A DNA stretch of 64,000 nucleotides from Vibrio sp. RE88 (GTDB lineage: Bacteria > Pseudomonadota > Gammaproteobacteria > Enterobacterales > Vibrionaceae). A program made the translations under genes and the position numbers. Positions 34,169-43,797 of this stretch are shown here, one piece after another. Positions within the stretch are counted from its first letter, which is position 1. Every line of letters starts with the position of its first letter. The stretch is from NCBI RefSeq assembly GCF_013113835.1, contig NZ_VTYQ01000006.1:310001-374000 (forward strand), in the 5' to 3' direction. The notes under the pieces were generated by a model. The model was not told the DNA's origin. It made no database searches and saw only the letters and a list, made by a program, of their open reading frames with translations.

Positions 34169-35728
34169 ATGAAACGGACACTACTTTGGGTCGTGCTGCA
34201 TGGCTTTGCCATGCTGTGTGTTCTGATGAATCTTTTAACAGGCTTTCGCATTGCAACAGTAAGCCATCCGCAATGGCTTTTCTTCTCGGTGTGGCTTCCT
34301 CAAGGGCAATTGCATTCCATCCACATCTATTCCGGTATTGCGTTAAGTGCTTTGGCGCTCTCATATTGTATTTATCGTTGGAGGCTCAAGCCGAGTGTTA
34401 AATCGAGCCAGCGTCGAGGCATCAACGCATTTAATCAACGCTTCGTTAAAGTCAGCTACCTCCTCTTCCCTGCATTAATCTTGACAGGGTGGTTGCTGCT
34501 TGGCGGTTACGCAGGTGAAGCAAGCAAGGTTCACTTTTATCTTGCACACGGGGCACTACTTTACGTATTTCTGCACGCTGGCGGTTACTTTCTCCAATAT
34601 GGTGTGGCGGCATTTCTCACTATCTTTTCAACTCGAATAACCAAGCATGAAATACTGCAAATATTATCAGTATTAGCGCTTACCCTTTTCCCTTGGGCGG
34701 GAATCTTTCTGACTTCCTCTTCAGTACTGACGGCCACAACCCTACCTTCAGAGCAAGTTATCAACATTGATGGCATTGCCGAAGAGCCCATTTGGCAAAA
34801 TACACCGTCGACCTACGTAGAAACCTATGGTGGAGAAGGGTTTGAAAATGGGCATACTCGCATCAGCATCAAAGCGCTCCACAACCAGCAGGATATTTTC
34901 TTCCACATCACTTGGGATGATCCAACCGAAAGTCTGGATCACCTCCCTTTGGTTAAAACAGACAAAGGTTGGCAAGTCCAAGAAGACGGCTTTTATCGCT
35001 TCGACGAAAAGCAATTCTATGAAGACAAACTTGCAATCATGATCTCCAATTCATGCAACCTAGGCGCCGATGGAACCGCTCACCTTGGGCCTAAGCCACT
35101 AGAAGGAAAACCTGCCAATTGGCACGGCAAAGGTTATCACTATTCGCCAGATAACAGCCTTCGTGATCTATGGCATTGGAAGGCTGTACGAACCAATGGC
35201 ATGTATCAGGCGGATGACAATTCGTTCACTACTCCTCAGCAAGTTGACCCAGCTAAGAGGCGCTATACCGCTGGCTATATGACTGACGGCAAAGAATCTG
35301 GGGCTTACGTCATGAATTGGCAGTGGTATTCACCTAATGGCGTCACCCCGAAACGACTGCCTAATACAAACCTAACCGGCTCTTTTTCGTCTATCAACCA
35401 ATCTACGAATCACGCTCCTTACCTGAGCTGGCACGACACTAAGGTTTACTCACATAACATTGACCAATCTCCCCTCAAGACGACCCTTCCTTCGGTATTA
35501 CATAACTCCAATCAGTTTGAAGGTGACCGAGGTGATGTCCGTGCATTTGGGCAGTGGAACAACGGAGCATGGTCACTCGAAATCGCTCGAAAATTAGATA
35601 CAGGATCAGCTCAGGACATTGCAATACGTGATGGTGTATGTCTTTGGGTTGCCGCTTTTGACCATTCCCAAATAGCACACACACGACATGCTCAAGGCAT
35701 ACGTTTAGCACTTGAGGTAACACAATGA
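34169..35728 (+). CDS. Cytochrome b561-like membrane domain fused to ethylbenzene-dehydrogenase-type haem-binding domain
   Basis: In this 519-aa protein residues 1-190 carry about five membrane segments with histidines (LHSIHIYSG, VHFYLAHGALLYVFLHAGG) placed like the haem ligands of a di-haem cytochrome b. Residues 195-515 form a periplasmic domain beginning NIDGIAEEPIWQNTP and containing DIFFHITWDDPT, typical of the ethylbenzene dehydrogenase gamma-type (EB_dh) domain that binds haem b. It is probably a periplasm-facing electron-transfer protein. Its stop overlaps the next start (ATGA at 35,725-35,728), so the DUF1566 protein is a partner. Confidence 0.78.
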   Translation: MKRTLLWVVLHGFAMLCVLMNLLTGFRIATVSHPQWLFFSVWLPQGQLHSIHIYSGIALSALALSYCIYRWRLKPSVKSSQRRGINAFNQRFVKVSYLLFPALILTGWLLLGGYAGEASKVHFYLAHGALLYVFLHAGGYFLQYGVAAFLTIFSTRITKHEILQILSVLALTLFPWAGIFLTSSSVLTATTLPSEQVINIDGIAEEPIWQNTPSTYVETYGGEGFENGHTRISIKALHNQQDIFFHITWDDPTESLDHLPLVKTDKGWQVQEDGFYRFDEKQFYEDKLAIMISNSCNLGADGTAHLGPKPLEGKPANWHGKGYHYSPDNSLRDLWHWKAVRTNGMYQADDNSFTTPQQVDPAKRRYTAGYMTDGKESGAYVMNWQWYSPNGVTPKRLPNTNLTGSFSSINQSTNHAPYLSWHDTKVYSHNIDQSPLKTTLPSVLHNSNQFEGDRGDVRAFGQWNNGAWSLEIARKLDTGSAQDIAIRDGVCLWVAAFDHSQIAHTRHAQGIRLALEVTQ

Positions 35729-36342
35729 TCAAACGACTGTCGATACTCGCTACTTTGATTGCAAGCTTAGTAGTCATCGCTTACTTCAACCCTATTGAGC
35801 AAGAAGAACCACAACCATCACGATGGCAAAAGATAACTATGAGAGGTCAACCCATCGATATCTGGAGTGGGCCTTGGAGCTGCGTATTGGATAAGAAAAC
35901 GGGATTACTCTGGGAAGTAAAAACAGACTCTGAAAACATCCATGATTCGTATTGGTCGTACTCATGGTTTGATGGCTCGCGAGGTGTCCCAGATCGCGGC
36001 GATTGTTTCTTTGACGATGGTCGCTGCGACAGTTTCGACCATGTCACTCGAACCAATGCCGAATCCTTGTGTGGCCGCAGTGATTGGCGAGTCCCCACAA
36101 CGGACGAGCTCTACACACTAATTAACCTCTCGGTTCCAAATGGGCAGGCCAAAATCAGTGGCGGATTTTTTCCTAGGGTGCGCAAAGGTGATTACTGGAC
36201 AGCAGACCATTCGATTCCTTTAAGCGGCTTTTACTCTCGATTGGGCGAAGGGGCAAACGCCGTTGACTTTCGTGATGGGCAAGTGAAAACCCTTCCCTAT
36301 CGAAATGCCGCCTTTTTAATCTTGGTCACTCAAGCCCGATAG
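35725..36342 (+). CDS. DUF1566 (Lcl C-terminal domain) periplasmic protein
   Basis: This 205-aa protein has an N-terminal membrane/signal segment (LSILATLIASLVVIAYF) and a DUF1566 domain marked by LDKKTGLLWEVKTD, NAESLCGRSDWRVPTTDELYTLI and DYWTADHS. Such domains occur in exported bacterial proteins of unknown function. Translational coupling to the cytochrome gene upstream suggests the two work together in the periplasm. Confidence 0.8.
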   Translation: MIKRLSILATLIASLVVIAYFNPIEQEEPQPSRWQKITMRGQPIDIWSGPWSCVLDKKTGLLWEVKTDSENIHDSYWSYSWFDGSRGVPDRGDCFFDDGRCDSFDHVTRTNAESLCGRSDWRVPTTDELYTLINLSVPNGQAKISGGFFPRVRKGDYWTADHSIPLSGFYSRLGEGANAVDFRDGQVKTLPYRNAAFLILVTQAR

Positions 36343-36386
36343 TCGAATTTTCATGGTCAGTTTAGACCGACTCTAACCCATAAACT

Positions 36387-38759
36387 ATGGACTTTATTAT
36401 GATTCGAAGGATTGCAACACTGTCACTTTTAGCCGTAGCTGGGCTCACCAGCCTGAATGCGGGAGCCGCGACACAATATCATCGAGTAGTCTGGGACGGT
36501 GACCCTGCGCGAGAAGCGGTCATTGGATTCTCTCCTAACGGCGAGAGTGAACAACCCTATGTGCAATATGGAACGTCAACCGATGAAGCCACATGGCTAA
36601 CCAAACAACCTAGCTACGATCATGTATTTGCTGGCGACTTACTCAGCTATTTTGTCCGATTGGATAACCTGGTGCCGGATTCCCCCGTTTACTATCGTGT
36701 CTGTGACCAACAAGGTTGTGGTGAGCGCTTTTGGTTCCGCACCGCTCCTATAGACAATAGTGAGTTTGTCATGATCGCTGGGGGCGATACTCGCACAGGG
36801 TGGACCAACCGAAGAATGGGGAATCAACTAGTCGCGAAGGTTCGCCCCTTATTCATTCTTCACGGCGGCGATTACACCAGCCAAAACAGCGCGTCGCAAA
36901 TGGCTCAGTACTTAGAAGATTGGGCATTGACCTTTTCCAGTGACCAGATAGATGGCAAAGCGTACAAACGTACCTACCCATTCATTCCAACCCACGGCAA
37001 CCACGAAGATTACGATTACTCAACGCTGTGTAAAGTGTTTGGAGTCGATGCTGACGGTAATGGCGAGTGTAATCCTTTTGATACCTACAACGTTGTTAAC
37101 ATTTCGCCATTACTTCGCGTCTACACGCTGAACAGCCAATTTCGCAAAAGTGGCTGGTCAAGCTATGCCTCCCAAATGAACGAATGGCTAGAACAAGATT
37201 TGGCCACTCATGGCGAAGAGAACATCTGGCGCGTGGCACAATACCACAGACCAATGTTTCCTCACGTTTCATCCAAGTCTGATAGCCCAGATCTGTTTAG
37301 CTGGTGGGCAGAGTTGTTTTACCAGCACAGTATGAATCTCGTTGTCGAATCAGATAGTCACTTAACCAAAGCGACCCGAGAACTAAAACCGGACGGTAAC
37401 AACTTTGTTAGTTCGCCAACCGGAGGAACAGTGTACATCGGTGAAGGCAGTTGGGGGGCAGCAGCCCGCTCTGCTAATGACCCTAAAAGCTGGACTCTAG
37501 ACGCAGCAAGTATTCAGCAAGTAAAAGTCATTCAAGTATTGAAAGACTCCATGACCGTCCGAACTGCGCAGTTTGATACTTCAGCTTCAACGCTGACAAG
37601 AGAGGAGAGAGAAGCGGATAGCCTCCGTTTACCAGAGAACGTGAATTGGTGGTCACTCAACGAAGTCGGAGAAACGATGGAATTGGTTCAATCCGCGGAT
37701 CGTCTCTCGATACTTAAAAATCAAGATCCTGATACATCTCCTTCGTTCATTCGCTTATCCGCCACACAAGATGTTTTTGTCGCACAATCACAGCCAGACA
37801 CTAACTTTGATGGACACGAAGATGGCTTGCTCGCCGATGCATCTGATTCTACCTACGGCCGAACTATGAGCCTAATGACCTTTGACGTTTCATCCATTCC
37901 AACTTGTGTCGATATAGCCGGTGTTAAGCTTGAATTGCAAGTCACCAACAAATCTTATGGAGAGTATGGCGTTCATGTCGCTGCAGAGGAGTGGAAAGAC
38001 TCATCGGCGACCTGGAATTCAGTGGATGGTGAACAAATCGCCGGAAGAACACTGACCCAATTCATACCATCATCAACGGGAACGGTCGATGTTGATCTAA
38101 CCGACAGCCACCTACTCGACTTATGGGAGCATGATGGCAATTTTGGCCTAGTCATCGCGTCAGCCGGTACGACAGATGGCCTTGACTTTGATTCAAGCGA
38201 AACAGGTACACCACCAGCACTAGTCGTGAGCTACAACGAACGCAAAGACTGTGAGACACCTGTTAACTCATTATCGTTACCAACCAGCGACGATACCTTT
38301 ATCGCCTCCAGCAAAGCTTCTGAAAACTTCAACAATCATGCAGACGGCTTACTTGCTGACTTGCTTGATACCAAATATGGAAAAACCAATGCGCTGATGA
38401 AGTTTGATTTCTCTGCATTACCTGAAGGCGTTGAATTCGATTCAGTGATATTGGCATTACACGTGACCAATGCTTCGACTGGCAATTTTGAATTGTATCG
38501 CGTCAATCAAAATTGGAATGAGCAGACGGCGACCTGGCAATCGATTTACGATAATGGCGGTTCTGGCGACTACCTAACCACCTTCTCACCAAAAGAGACT
38601 GGTGTTTACCGTATCGATTTGACCAACTCGGACTTACTTCAATCTTGGCTTAACGGAGAAAATACTGGGCTTATCATTGTACCCAAGAGCCTCAATGGTC
38701 TTGATATCAGCTCCCGCGAACTGGGAATGGGCCCCGTGTTAACAGTCACTTATCATTAG
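36387..38759 (+). CDS. Secreted purple-acid-phosphatase-like metallophosphoesterase with two DNRLRE repeats
   Basis: This 790-aa protein has a signal peptide (about 1-28, ending LNAGAA). A fibronectin-like N-terminal domain is followed by a metallophosphoesterase (about 120-340) with AGGDTR, HGGDY, THGNHED, QYHRPM and ESDSH standing for the five metal-binding blocks. Two C-terminal repeats follow, each about 160 aa, starting TQDVFVAQSQPDTNF and SDDTFIASSKASENF with a shared DGLLAD phrase: the DNRLRE/CBM96-like fold of surface carbohydrate-binding modules. The ATG at 36,399 (MIRRIATL) gives a cleaner signal peptide than the one at 36,387. It probably releases phosphate from an organic or polysaccharide-linked substrate. 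Confidence 0.82.
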   Translation: MDFIMIRRIATLSLLAVAGLTSLNAGAATQYHRVVWDGDPAREAVIGFSPNGESEQPYVQYGTSTDEATWLTKQPSYDHVFAGDLLSYFVRLDNLVPDSPVYYRVCDQQGCGERFWFRTAPIDNSEFVMIAGGDTRTGWTNRRMGNQLVAKVRPLFILHGGDYTSQNSASQMAQYLEDWALTFSSDQIDGKAYKRTYPFIPTHGNHEDYDYSTLCKVFGVDADGNGECNPFDTYNVVNISPLLRVYTLNSQFRKSGWSSYASQMNEWLEQDLATHGEENIWRVAQYHRPMFPHVSSKSDSPDLFSWWAELFYQHSMNLVVESDSHLTKATRELKPDGNNFVSSPTGGTVYIGEGSWGAAARSANDPKSWTLDAASIQQVKVIQVLKDSMTVRTAQFDTSASTLTREEREADSLRLPENVNWWSLNEVGETMELVQSADRLSILKNQDPDTSPSFIRLSATQDVFVAQSQPDTNFDGHEDGLLADASDSTYGRTMSLMTFDVSSIPTCVDIAGVKLELQVTNKSYGEYGVHVAAEEWKDSSATWNSVDGEQIAGRTLTQFIPSSTGTVDVDLTDSHLLDLWEHDGNFGLVIASAGTTDGLDFDSSETGTPPALVVSYNERKDCETPVNSLSLPTSDDTFIASSKASENFNNHADGLLADLLDTKYGKTNALMKFDFSALPEGVEFDSVILALHVTNASTGNFELYRVNQNWNEQTATWQSIYDNGGSGDYLTTFSPKETGVYRIDLTNSDLLQSWLNGENTGLIIVPKSLNGLDISSRELGMGPVLTVTYH

Positions 38760-38825
38760 CGACTACGAATAGCTCGGCTTCAATCTGGGCGAAAGTTTCA
38801 ACGCCCAGATTGAACGCTTTCACAG

Positions 38826-39398
38826 TTATTGTACGCTGACGTCTTTCTCACGAATTTGCTGGCTGTTGATATGCGCTGCCGCTTTTTGAGCAGCCGATTC
38901 TATATGCGTAAGATCAGCTTCCGTTTGAATAGAGAGATATTGGTGGCCTCTGAAATCTAAATCAAAATACCGAGCGGTCATCACAAATGGTTCAATAAAA
39001 CACGATGGACACGTAGATTGATAGCCCGTAGAAATGACCGACATGCTTTTTCCTGCCCATCGCCGACCTAAAAGCTTGTCGTTCTCCGTCAAGTCCGACA
39101 ACCTGTCAAAAAACACTTTCATCTGAGCTGACATCGAATACCAGTACACAGGGGACGCCCAAACTATATGGTCTGCATCCACCAATGTACGCATCAACTC
39201 AAGAAAATCATCGGATTCGTTCTGATGTTTGTAGTCGTAATATGTGATGTCATAATCTGACAAGTCAAACACGCGCCCCCCGGAAACCGCAGCAACAGCT
39301 TCAGCGAATTGATGTGTATTGCCATCTGCCTTTGACGAGCCAAGTACAATCGCGATTCGCATATCTCGATCTAATTTTACATGCTCTAAATTGCCCAT
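38826..39398 (-). CDS. NADPH-dependent FMN reductase / flavodoxin-fold oxidoreductase
   Basis: The product is about 190 aa when started at 39,398. It shows the flavodoxin-fold pattern: MRIAIVLGSSKADGNTHQF (phosphate-binding loop) and HIVWASPVYWYSMSAQMKVFFDRL (FMN-binding loop), plus CPSCF. It probably reduces quinones, nitro compounds or FMN. The ATG at 39,398 overlaps the upstream stop (TAATG) and has GGGAGG just before it, so it is chosen over 39,410. Coupled to a VOC-family gene. Confidence 0.85.
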   Translation of the reverse strand: MGNLEHVKLDRDMRIAIVLGSSKADGNTHQFAEAVAAVSGGRVFDLSDYDITYYDYKHQNESDDFLELMRTLVDADHIVWASPVYWYSMSAQMKVFFDRLSDLTENDKLLGRRWAGKSMSVISTGYQSTCPSCFIEPFVMTARYFDLDFRGHQYLSIQTEADLTHIESAAQKAAAHINSQQIREKDVSVQ

Positions 39399-39796
39399 TA
39401 CGCCTCCCAAACCTGACGCTGCAATACAACGCGGTAACCATCGATGTCTTCAAAAGTACATCCAACGTTTTCCCAATAAGGATTGAATGAGGTCACTTTC
39501 TGAAAACCCGCACCGAGCATATTCTGACAGCAACGCTTCCAATCACTTTCGTCGGGTACGTAAAACACCAGTAAGTTATCTTGGCTTGGTGCAGGCCCTA
39601 CATGGCTGCCGTAGTGGTGTGTAAATTCTAAATGATAGGGATGAGCTGGATGACCGATGATGGTTCCACTAAAGCCTTCATGGTCGGTAAAGCTGCTCAG
39701 CAATTCAAAGCCTAAGCCGTTAATATACATATTGGTGAGAGTATCTAGATCGTTCGTTGGTCGAGCGACACGCAATGTTGAGTTCCTTGGGTTCAT
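39398..39796 (-). CDS. VOC-family (glyoxalase/bleomycin resistance fold) protein
   Basis: This 132-aa protein opens with STLRVARPTNDLDTLTNMYINGLG and ends with GCTFEDIDGYRVVLQRQ, the paired beta-alpha-beta-beta-beta modules of the VOC superfamily. His57-type and Glu metal ligands are plausible (HLEFTHHYGSH; FEDIDGYRVVL). A good ribosome site (AAGGAGC) precedes the ATG. It is translationally coupled to the downstream flavin reductase. The substrate is unknown. Confidence 0.82.
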   Translation of the reverse strand: MNPRNSTLRVARPTNDLDTLTNMYINGLGFELLSSFTDHEGFSGTIIGHPAHPYHLEFTHHYGSHVGPAPSQDNLLVFYVPDESDWKRCCQNMLGAGFQKVTSFNPYWENVGCTFEDIDGYRVVLQRQVWEA

Positions 39797-40048
39797 AGTT
39801 GCTCCTTATCAAAATCCTGTGCTCAGCGATGGCCCATCTCTGGGCCTCCTTGAAACTAAGAAAACGCAGGATAAAACCTCAACCTAACTTGAGATCAAGA
39901 ACCAATTTCTTAGATGCACCTTGTTTACGAAAGAGTCCAAATTGCTCACTCGGTCTCTAAAGACTCTGTGTCACTTTTCCATTCCCTGCAATCCCGAAAT
40001 GCACTATGCTAAGGCCGCCCATAACAATGGGTACTTAATACATATATT

Positions 40049-40186
40049 TATTCTCAGGGCGGGGCGAAATTCCCCACCGGCGGTATATCTTTAACAAGAT
40101 GAGCCCGCGAGCGCTCGATTCGTCGAGGTCAGCAGATCTGGTGAGATGCCAGAGCCGACGGTTATAGTCCGGATGAGAGAGAATTG
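40049..40186 (+). ncRNA. FMN riboswitch (RFN element)
   Basis: Hallmark conserved blocks in order: TCAGGGCGGGGCGAAATTCC, CCCACCGGCGGT, AGCCCGCGAGCG, GGTCAGCAGATCTGGTGAGA, CAGAGCCGACGGTTATAGTC and CCGGATGAGAGAGAA. It binds FMN and shuts off expression of ribB 95 nt downstream. A hairpin directly after it is the likely expression platform. Confidence 0.97.
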
Positions 40187-40224
40187 ATGCACACCAGATG
40201 TTTCATTGCGAAACGCTGGTGCAT
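40187..40224 (+). terminator. Hairpin expression platform of the FMN riboswitch
   Basis: ATGCACACCAG pairs with CTGGTGCAT (a small bulge), with an inner GTTTC/GAAAC stem, followed by TTTTGCGTTG. It fits a regulated terminator between the aptamer and ribB; the T-run is short. Confidence 0.65.
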
Positions 40225-40281
40225 TTTGCGTTGTCTTCTATCCCATATTGCCCTGATTCTGGTAAACAATAAGGAAACACC

Positions 40282-40941
40282 ATGAATCAGACATCTTTAC
40301 TTGCCGAATTTGGCACTCCTATCGACCGCGTCAACGCGGCTCTTGATGCTCTAAAGCGCGGACAAGGCGTTTTATTACTTGATGATGAAAACAGAGAAAA
40401 TGAAGGTGACTTAATTTACTCTGCTGAACATCTCACACCCCAGCAAATGGCACTAATGATTCGAGAATGCAGCGGGATTGTCTGCCTGTGCTTAACGGAT
40501 GACAAAGCCACTCAACTCGATTTACCGCCTATGGTTAGCCGTAACGACAGTGCGAATCAGACGGCATTCACAGTTTCAATTGAAGCTAAAAAAGGCGTTA
40601 CCACCGGCGTCTCAGCCCATGACCGCGTCACCACTATCCAGACCGCTATTGCGCCAGATGCAAAGCCGCAGGATTTGGCGCGCCCTGGGCATGTATTTCC
40701 CTTACGTGCACGCTCTGGTGGCGTTTTAAGTCGCCGCGGCCACACAGAAGGAACGGTCGACTTAATGACTCTAGCGGGCTTAGCTCCTTCTGGCGTTCTA
40801 TGTGAAGTAACAAACCCTGATGGCACCATGGCTCGCGCTCCACAGATTGTTGAGTTCGCACGAGAGCATGGGATGCCGGTATTAACGATCGAAGACATCG
40901 TCGCCTATCGACTACAAAACACCAGCGCTTTAGCCAGCTGA
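40282..40941 (+). CDS. ribB: 3,4-dihydroxy-2-butanone-4-phosphate synthase
   Basis: This 219-aa enzyme makes the four-carbon riboflavin precursor from ribulose 5-phosphate. Visible are the acidic metal/substrate loop [14 protein letters not shown] (near residues 34-47), CGIVCL-type phrase [30 protein letters not shown], and [20 protein letters not shown]. It has a single domain without a GTP cyclohydrolase II part, as in E. coli RibB. A strong ribosome site (AAGGAAA) precedes the ATG. Controlled by the FMN riboswitch and followed after 18 nt by riboflavin synthase. Confidence 0.95.
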   Translation: MNQTSLLAEFGTPIDRVNAALDALKRGQGVLLLDDENRENEGDLIYSAEHLTPQQMALMIRECSGIVCLCLTDDKATQLDLPPMVSRNDSANQTAFTVSIEAKKGVTTGVSAHDRVTTIQTAIAPDAKPQDLARPGHVFPLRARSGGVLSRRGHTEGTVDLMTLAGLAPSGVLCEVTNPDGTMARAPQIVEFAREHGMPVLTIEDIVAYRLQNTSALAS

Positions 40942-40959
40942 TCGTAAGGAGTAACGCCT

Positions 40960-41673
40960 ATGTTTACAGGAATTGTCTCCTCCATCGCGACGATCCAACG
41001 GATTGACGATCGCGGAGGAATTCGAACCTTTGAGCTTGAGTTTGTCGATGACTTTTGTAAGGACTTAACCATCGGAGCAAGTGTAGCCGTTGACGGTGTC
41101 TGCTTAACGGTCACAGACCAAATCAGTGACACCCGAGCGTCTTTTGATGTTGTCCTACCGAGCATTCAGATCACGACTCTTGGTCGCGAGCAGGTCGGCT
41201 CACTCGTCAATGTGGAACGGGCTGCCAAAGACGGCGCCGAGATTGGTGGTCATCCTTTGTCCGGGCATATCGATGCGCAAGCTCCGGTTGTCTTAATCGA
41301 AGCAATAGACAGCAATTATCGTCTGCGTTTTGGGCTCCCTGAAAGCTTGAGCTCTTATGTGTTTGCAAAAGGATACATCGCCATCAATGGTGCCAGCTTG
41401 ACCGTGTCCGCTGTCGATCATCAAGCTCAGTGGTTTGAAGTCTGGCTTATTCCCGAGACCCGACGACAGACGACGCTGGGTAGCAAGTTGGTTGGCGACC
41501 GAGTTAACATTGAAATTGACCGTGGAACTCAAGTGGTTGTCGATACCATCAAAGCATCTGTCGCTGAAACCTTAGGGCCTTTACTGCCTCACTTTGAGCA
41601 GTTTCTCGCTGCGCAAGGCAGCAGTCTCAACGCTCTGACTCATACAACAGCACATCCTATGCAACGCTCTTAA
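40960..41673 (+). CDS. ribE: Riboflavin synthase alpha subunit
   Basis: This 237-aa enzyme dismutates two lumazines to give riboflavin. It begins MFTGIVSSIATI, the classic lumazine-protein/riboflavin synthase start, and shows the two similar barrel domains: VAVDGVCLTVT and GGHPLSGHIDAQA in the first, AINGASLTVSAV and then IPETRRQTTLG in the second. The C-terminus is about 20-30 residues longer than the minimal enzyme. It has AAGGAGT before the ATG and shares the ribB transcript. Confidence 0.94.
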   Translation: MFTGIVSSIATIQRIDDRGGIRTFELEFVDDFCKDLTIGASVAVDGVCLTVTDQISDTRASFDVVLPSIQITTLGREQVGSLVNVERAAKDGAEIGGHPLSGHIDAQAPVVLIEAIDSNYRLRFGLPESLSSYVFAKGYIAINGASLTVSAVDHQAQWFEVWLIPETRRQTTLGSKLVGDRVNIEIDRGTQVVVDTIKASVAETLGPLLPHFEQFLAAQGSSLNALTHTTAHPMQRS

Positions 41674-41961
41674 GCTTTGTGCCGCGCCATCGCTTAGCAA
41701 CGGCGCGGTATTATTACTGGTTTATCAACAGTCCTGCCCTGCTCTTTTAAGTTACACACTCACATCCACCTCACTCTCTAGCAGTAGATCAGAACCGGCA
41801 AGAAAAGGCGCAACATTGGAGGTTAGAGACAATCTATTTAGACAAAGGTGAAGTCTAGAAATTAAACACTATGATACAGATCACTTATAAATATTGAGCT
41901 TTCTATAATAATTAACTTTCAATATTAATCTAAATTCATATGACACCAAGGAGGGATTCAA

Positions 41962-42927
41962 ATGAAAAGGGGAATCCTAGTCGCCGCTTGCCTTGCCAGC
42001 CTAACCGCGTGCAGCAGCTCAAACCAACTGACCGTTTTTGACGGACTAACCTACACCGCCAAAAACGAAGGAGGGATTAACGACCCGATACGTTTCTATC
42101 CTCTGCAAACCACTCAAATAAGTCTCGATGGCCAGCTCACTTATCAGATTGGAGATTTATGCTATTCAGACAGAAATCGTTCACCAATGACTTCGAACTG
42201 TTTTAACCACTCATCGAGGAACAACCCTGTTAACGCAACCGTTATCAAGCATGAATATAAATCGGATAGCAAAGGGCCAATCGCAATTTCAGCTCTTTCC
42301 TTTAACCTAAATCAAGCCCTTACAGACGCTACTTTTAATTTGGCTACCTGTAACGAAAAAGAGTGCCAAAATGCGCTCACTTCGAGTAGTAAGAGTATAA
42401 ATAAAGCCGCCAATACTCTTCAGGCAGAATTGAATAGAACAAACGTAAGGGTCTACAACTGGAGTGATACTATCAAGCATTCCGCCGACAGCGGTTCGGA
42501 AAGCCTAAAAGCCTCAGGAGAATCCGCCACTCAGGGGATCACTATCGTTAATGGTTACAGCATCAATGAACTCAAGATCTCATGTATCAACAGCAAAGCG
42601 ATTACTGCAAGCAAATCGGATCATTTGAAAGTCGTCACTAAAACCATTGCCGCTGATTCTATTTCTTTCATCAACACCCAATCAAAAATATCAGAACTTG
42701 CCGCGACGTTGGATGCCAAAGAAATTGCGCAAGATTTAAAAGGGTTTTCGAAAGAGTTGCTCGCTTTAGAACTTTCATTAAAGTCCGCCAGTACAATTTC
42801 TAGCATGGGAATGCTACATAAAACAGGTACTGTCGTAGGCCCAGCAAACAACTCCAAAGCTTCGACTTACCTTGCAGTGCTAACCGATCTGGAAGATTTA
42901 AGGGAACATTTTCCAGAGTGCGAATAA
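41962..42927 (+). CDS. Lipoprotein of unknown function
   Basis: This 321-aa protein has a lipoprotein signal peptide: KRGILVAACLASLTAC with lipobox LTAC, Cys17. The rest is rich in Ser, Asn and Thr, with a helical C-terminal half (ISELAATLDAKEIAQDL, LLALELSLKSASTISS). Four other cysteines (CYSD, CFNH, CNEKECQN) may form disulphides. I do not recognise a family. AAGGAGG precedes the ATG; upstream 288 nt are AT-rich and non-coding. It stands alone. Confidence 0.75.
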   Translation: MKRGILVAACLASLTACSSSNQLTVFDGLTYTAKNEGGINDPIRFYPLQTTQISLDGQLTYQIGDLCYSDRNRSPMTSNCFNHSSRNNPVNATVIKHEYKSDSKGPIAISALSFNLNQALTDATFNLATCNEKECQNALTSSSKSINKAANTLQAELNRTNVRVYNWSDTIKHSADSGSESLKASGESATQGITIVNGYSINELKISCINSKAITASKSDHLKVVTKTIAADSISFINTQSKISELAATLDAKEIAQDLKGFSKELLALELSLKSASTISSMGMLHKTGTVVGPANNSKASTYLAVLTDLEDLREHFPECE

Positions 42928-42962
42928 TGATACCAGTGATCTGTCAGTTCTAAATTGACAGA

Positions 42963-43721
42963 TCACTCCCCAATCGATGACATGTAAGCCTCATAATCTT
43001 GACCATGAGTAAGATAAATTTGTTTTAGTTCACCAGACTGGATAAGTTGTGGCATATGGGTATCAAACATCTCAATGAGTGTGTTTGATGACTCGGTGTT
43101 AGAAAATACGACGTAAAGTTTCTCCCCTTTCTTGGCAACTTCAGTAACAAACGCGTCTGTCGCTAACAATTCTGAACTAGCCATGCTTGATGGATAATCT
43201 ATTAGAGCGCTCACTCTGCCCTTTTTTAGAAGTTTCATCCCTTGCTCGGCGCTGTCTACCTCTACCAATTCAAGCGGAATATCTTTAAGGAAGCCCTTCT
43301 CAAAACCGTAACCCCGAACCCAAGCGACTTTCTTATTTACCAATGATGAAAGCTGCTGCTCTTCCCAATCAAGCGAGCCTCGAGCAAACACAACAATTAC
43401 ATCTTCTTCCACACTAAGGTGCCATTGTGGATATAGAAACGCATCCGCGTTTGGATAAAAGTAATCGCCCAAATAAGCGCTGGCTTCCTGTTTTCGGACA
43501 AGATGCTTGGCTCGTTTCCATGGCAATACTTCTAGGGTAAGGGGAACATTCAAAGGTTGGAAAACGGCTTTAACAATCTCCCAGTAAAGGCCTGTGCCGT
43601 CGCTATTGGTGTATCCTAGCCATTCCTGACTAACTATTTTAATTCGTTTACTATCACTGGCGTAGGAAACTGATGTAACCATCAGTAGTACCACACTAAC
43701 AAGCCAAGGCTTCAACCTCAT
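42963..43721 (-). CDS. Periplasmic substrate-binding-like protein (SBP family 3)
   Basis: This 252-aa protein has a signal peptide (LVSVVLLMVTSVSYA) and a type II periplasmic-binding fold with IVSQEWLGYTNSDGTGLYWEIVKAVF, LPWKRAKHLVRKQEASAYLGDY and VSALIDYPSSM. No permease or ATPase gene lies nearby, so it may be a signalling or orphan receptor rather than part of an importer, as is common for this group in Vibrio. Confidence 0.78.
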   Translation of the reverse strand: MRLKPWLVSVVLLMVTSVSYASDSKRIKIVSQEWLGYTNSDGTGLYWEIVKAVFQPLNVPLTLEVLPWKRAKHLVRKQEASAYLGDYFYPNADAFLYPQWHLSVEEDVIVVFARGSLDWEEQQLSSLVNKKVAWVRGYGFEKGFLKDIPLELVEVDSAEQGMKLLKKGRVSALIDYPSSMASSELLATDAFVTEVAKKGEKLYVVFSNTESSNTLIEMFDTHMPQLIQSGELKQIYLTHGQDYEAYMSSIGE

Positions 43722-43797
43722 TCGCAGACCTTACCTTTATCAATCCTTCTAAATAGAGTCTAGTCCAGCATATATAACAGAGGCTTGCGAATTTGGC

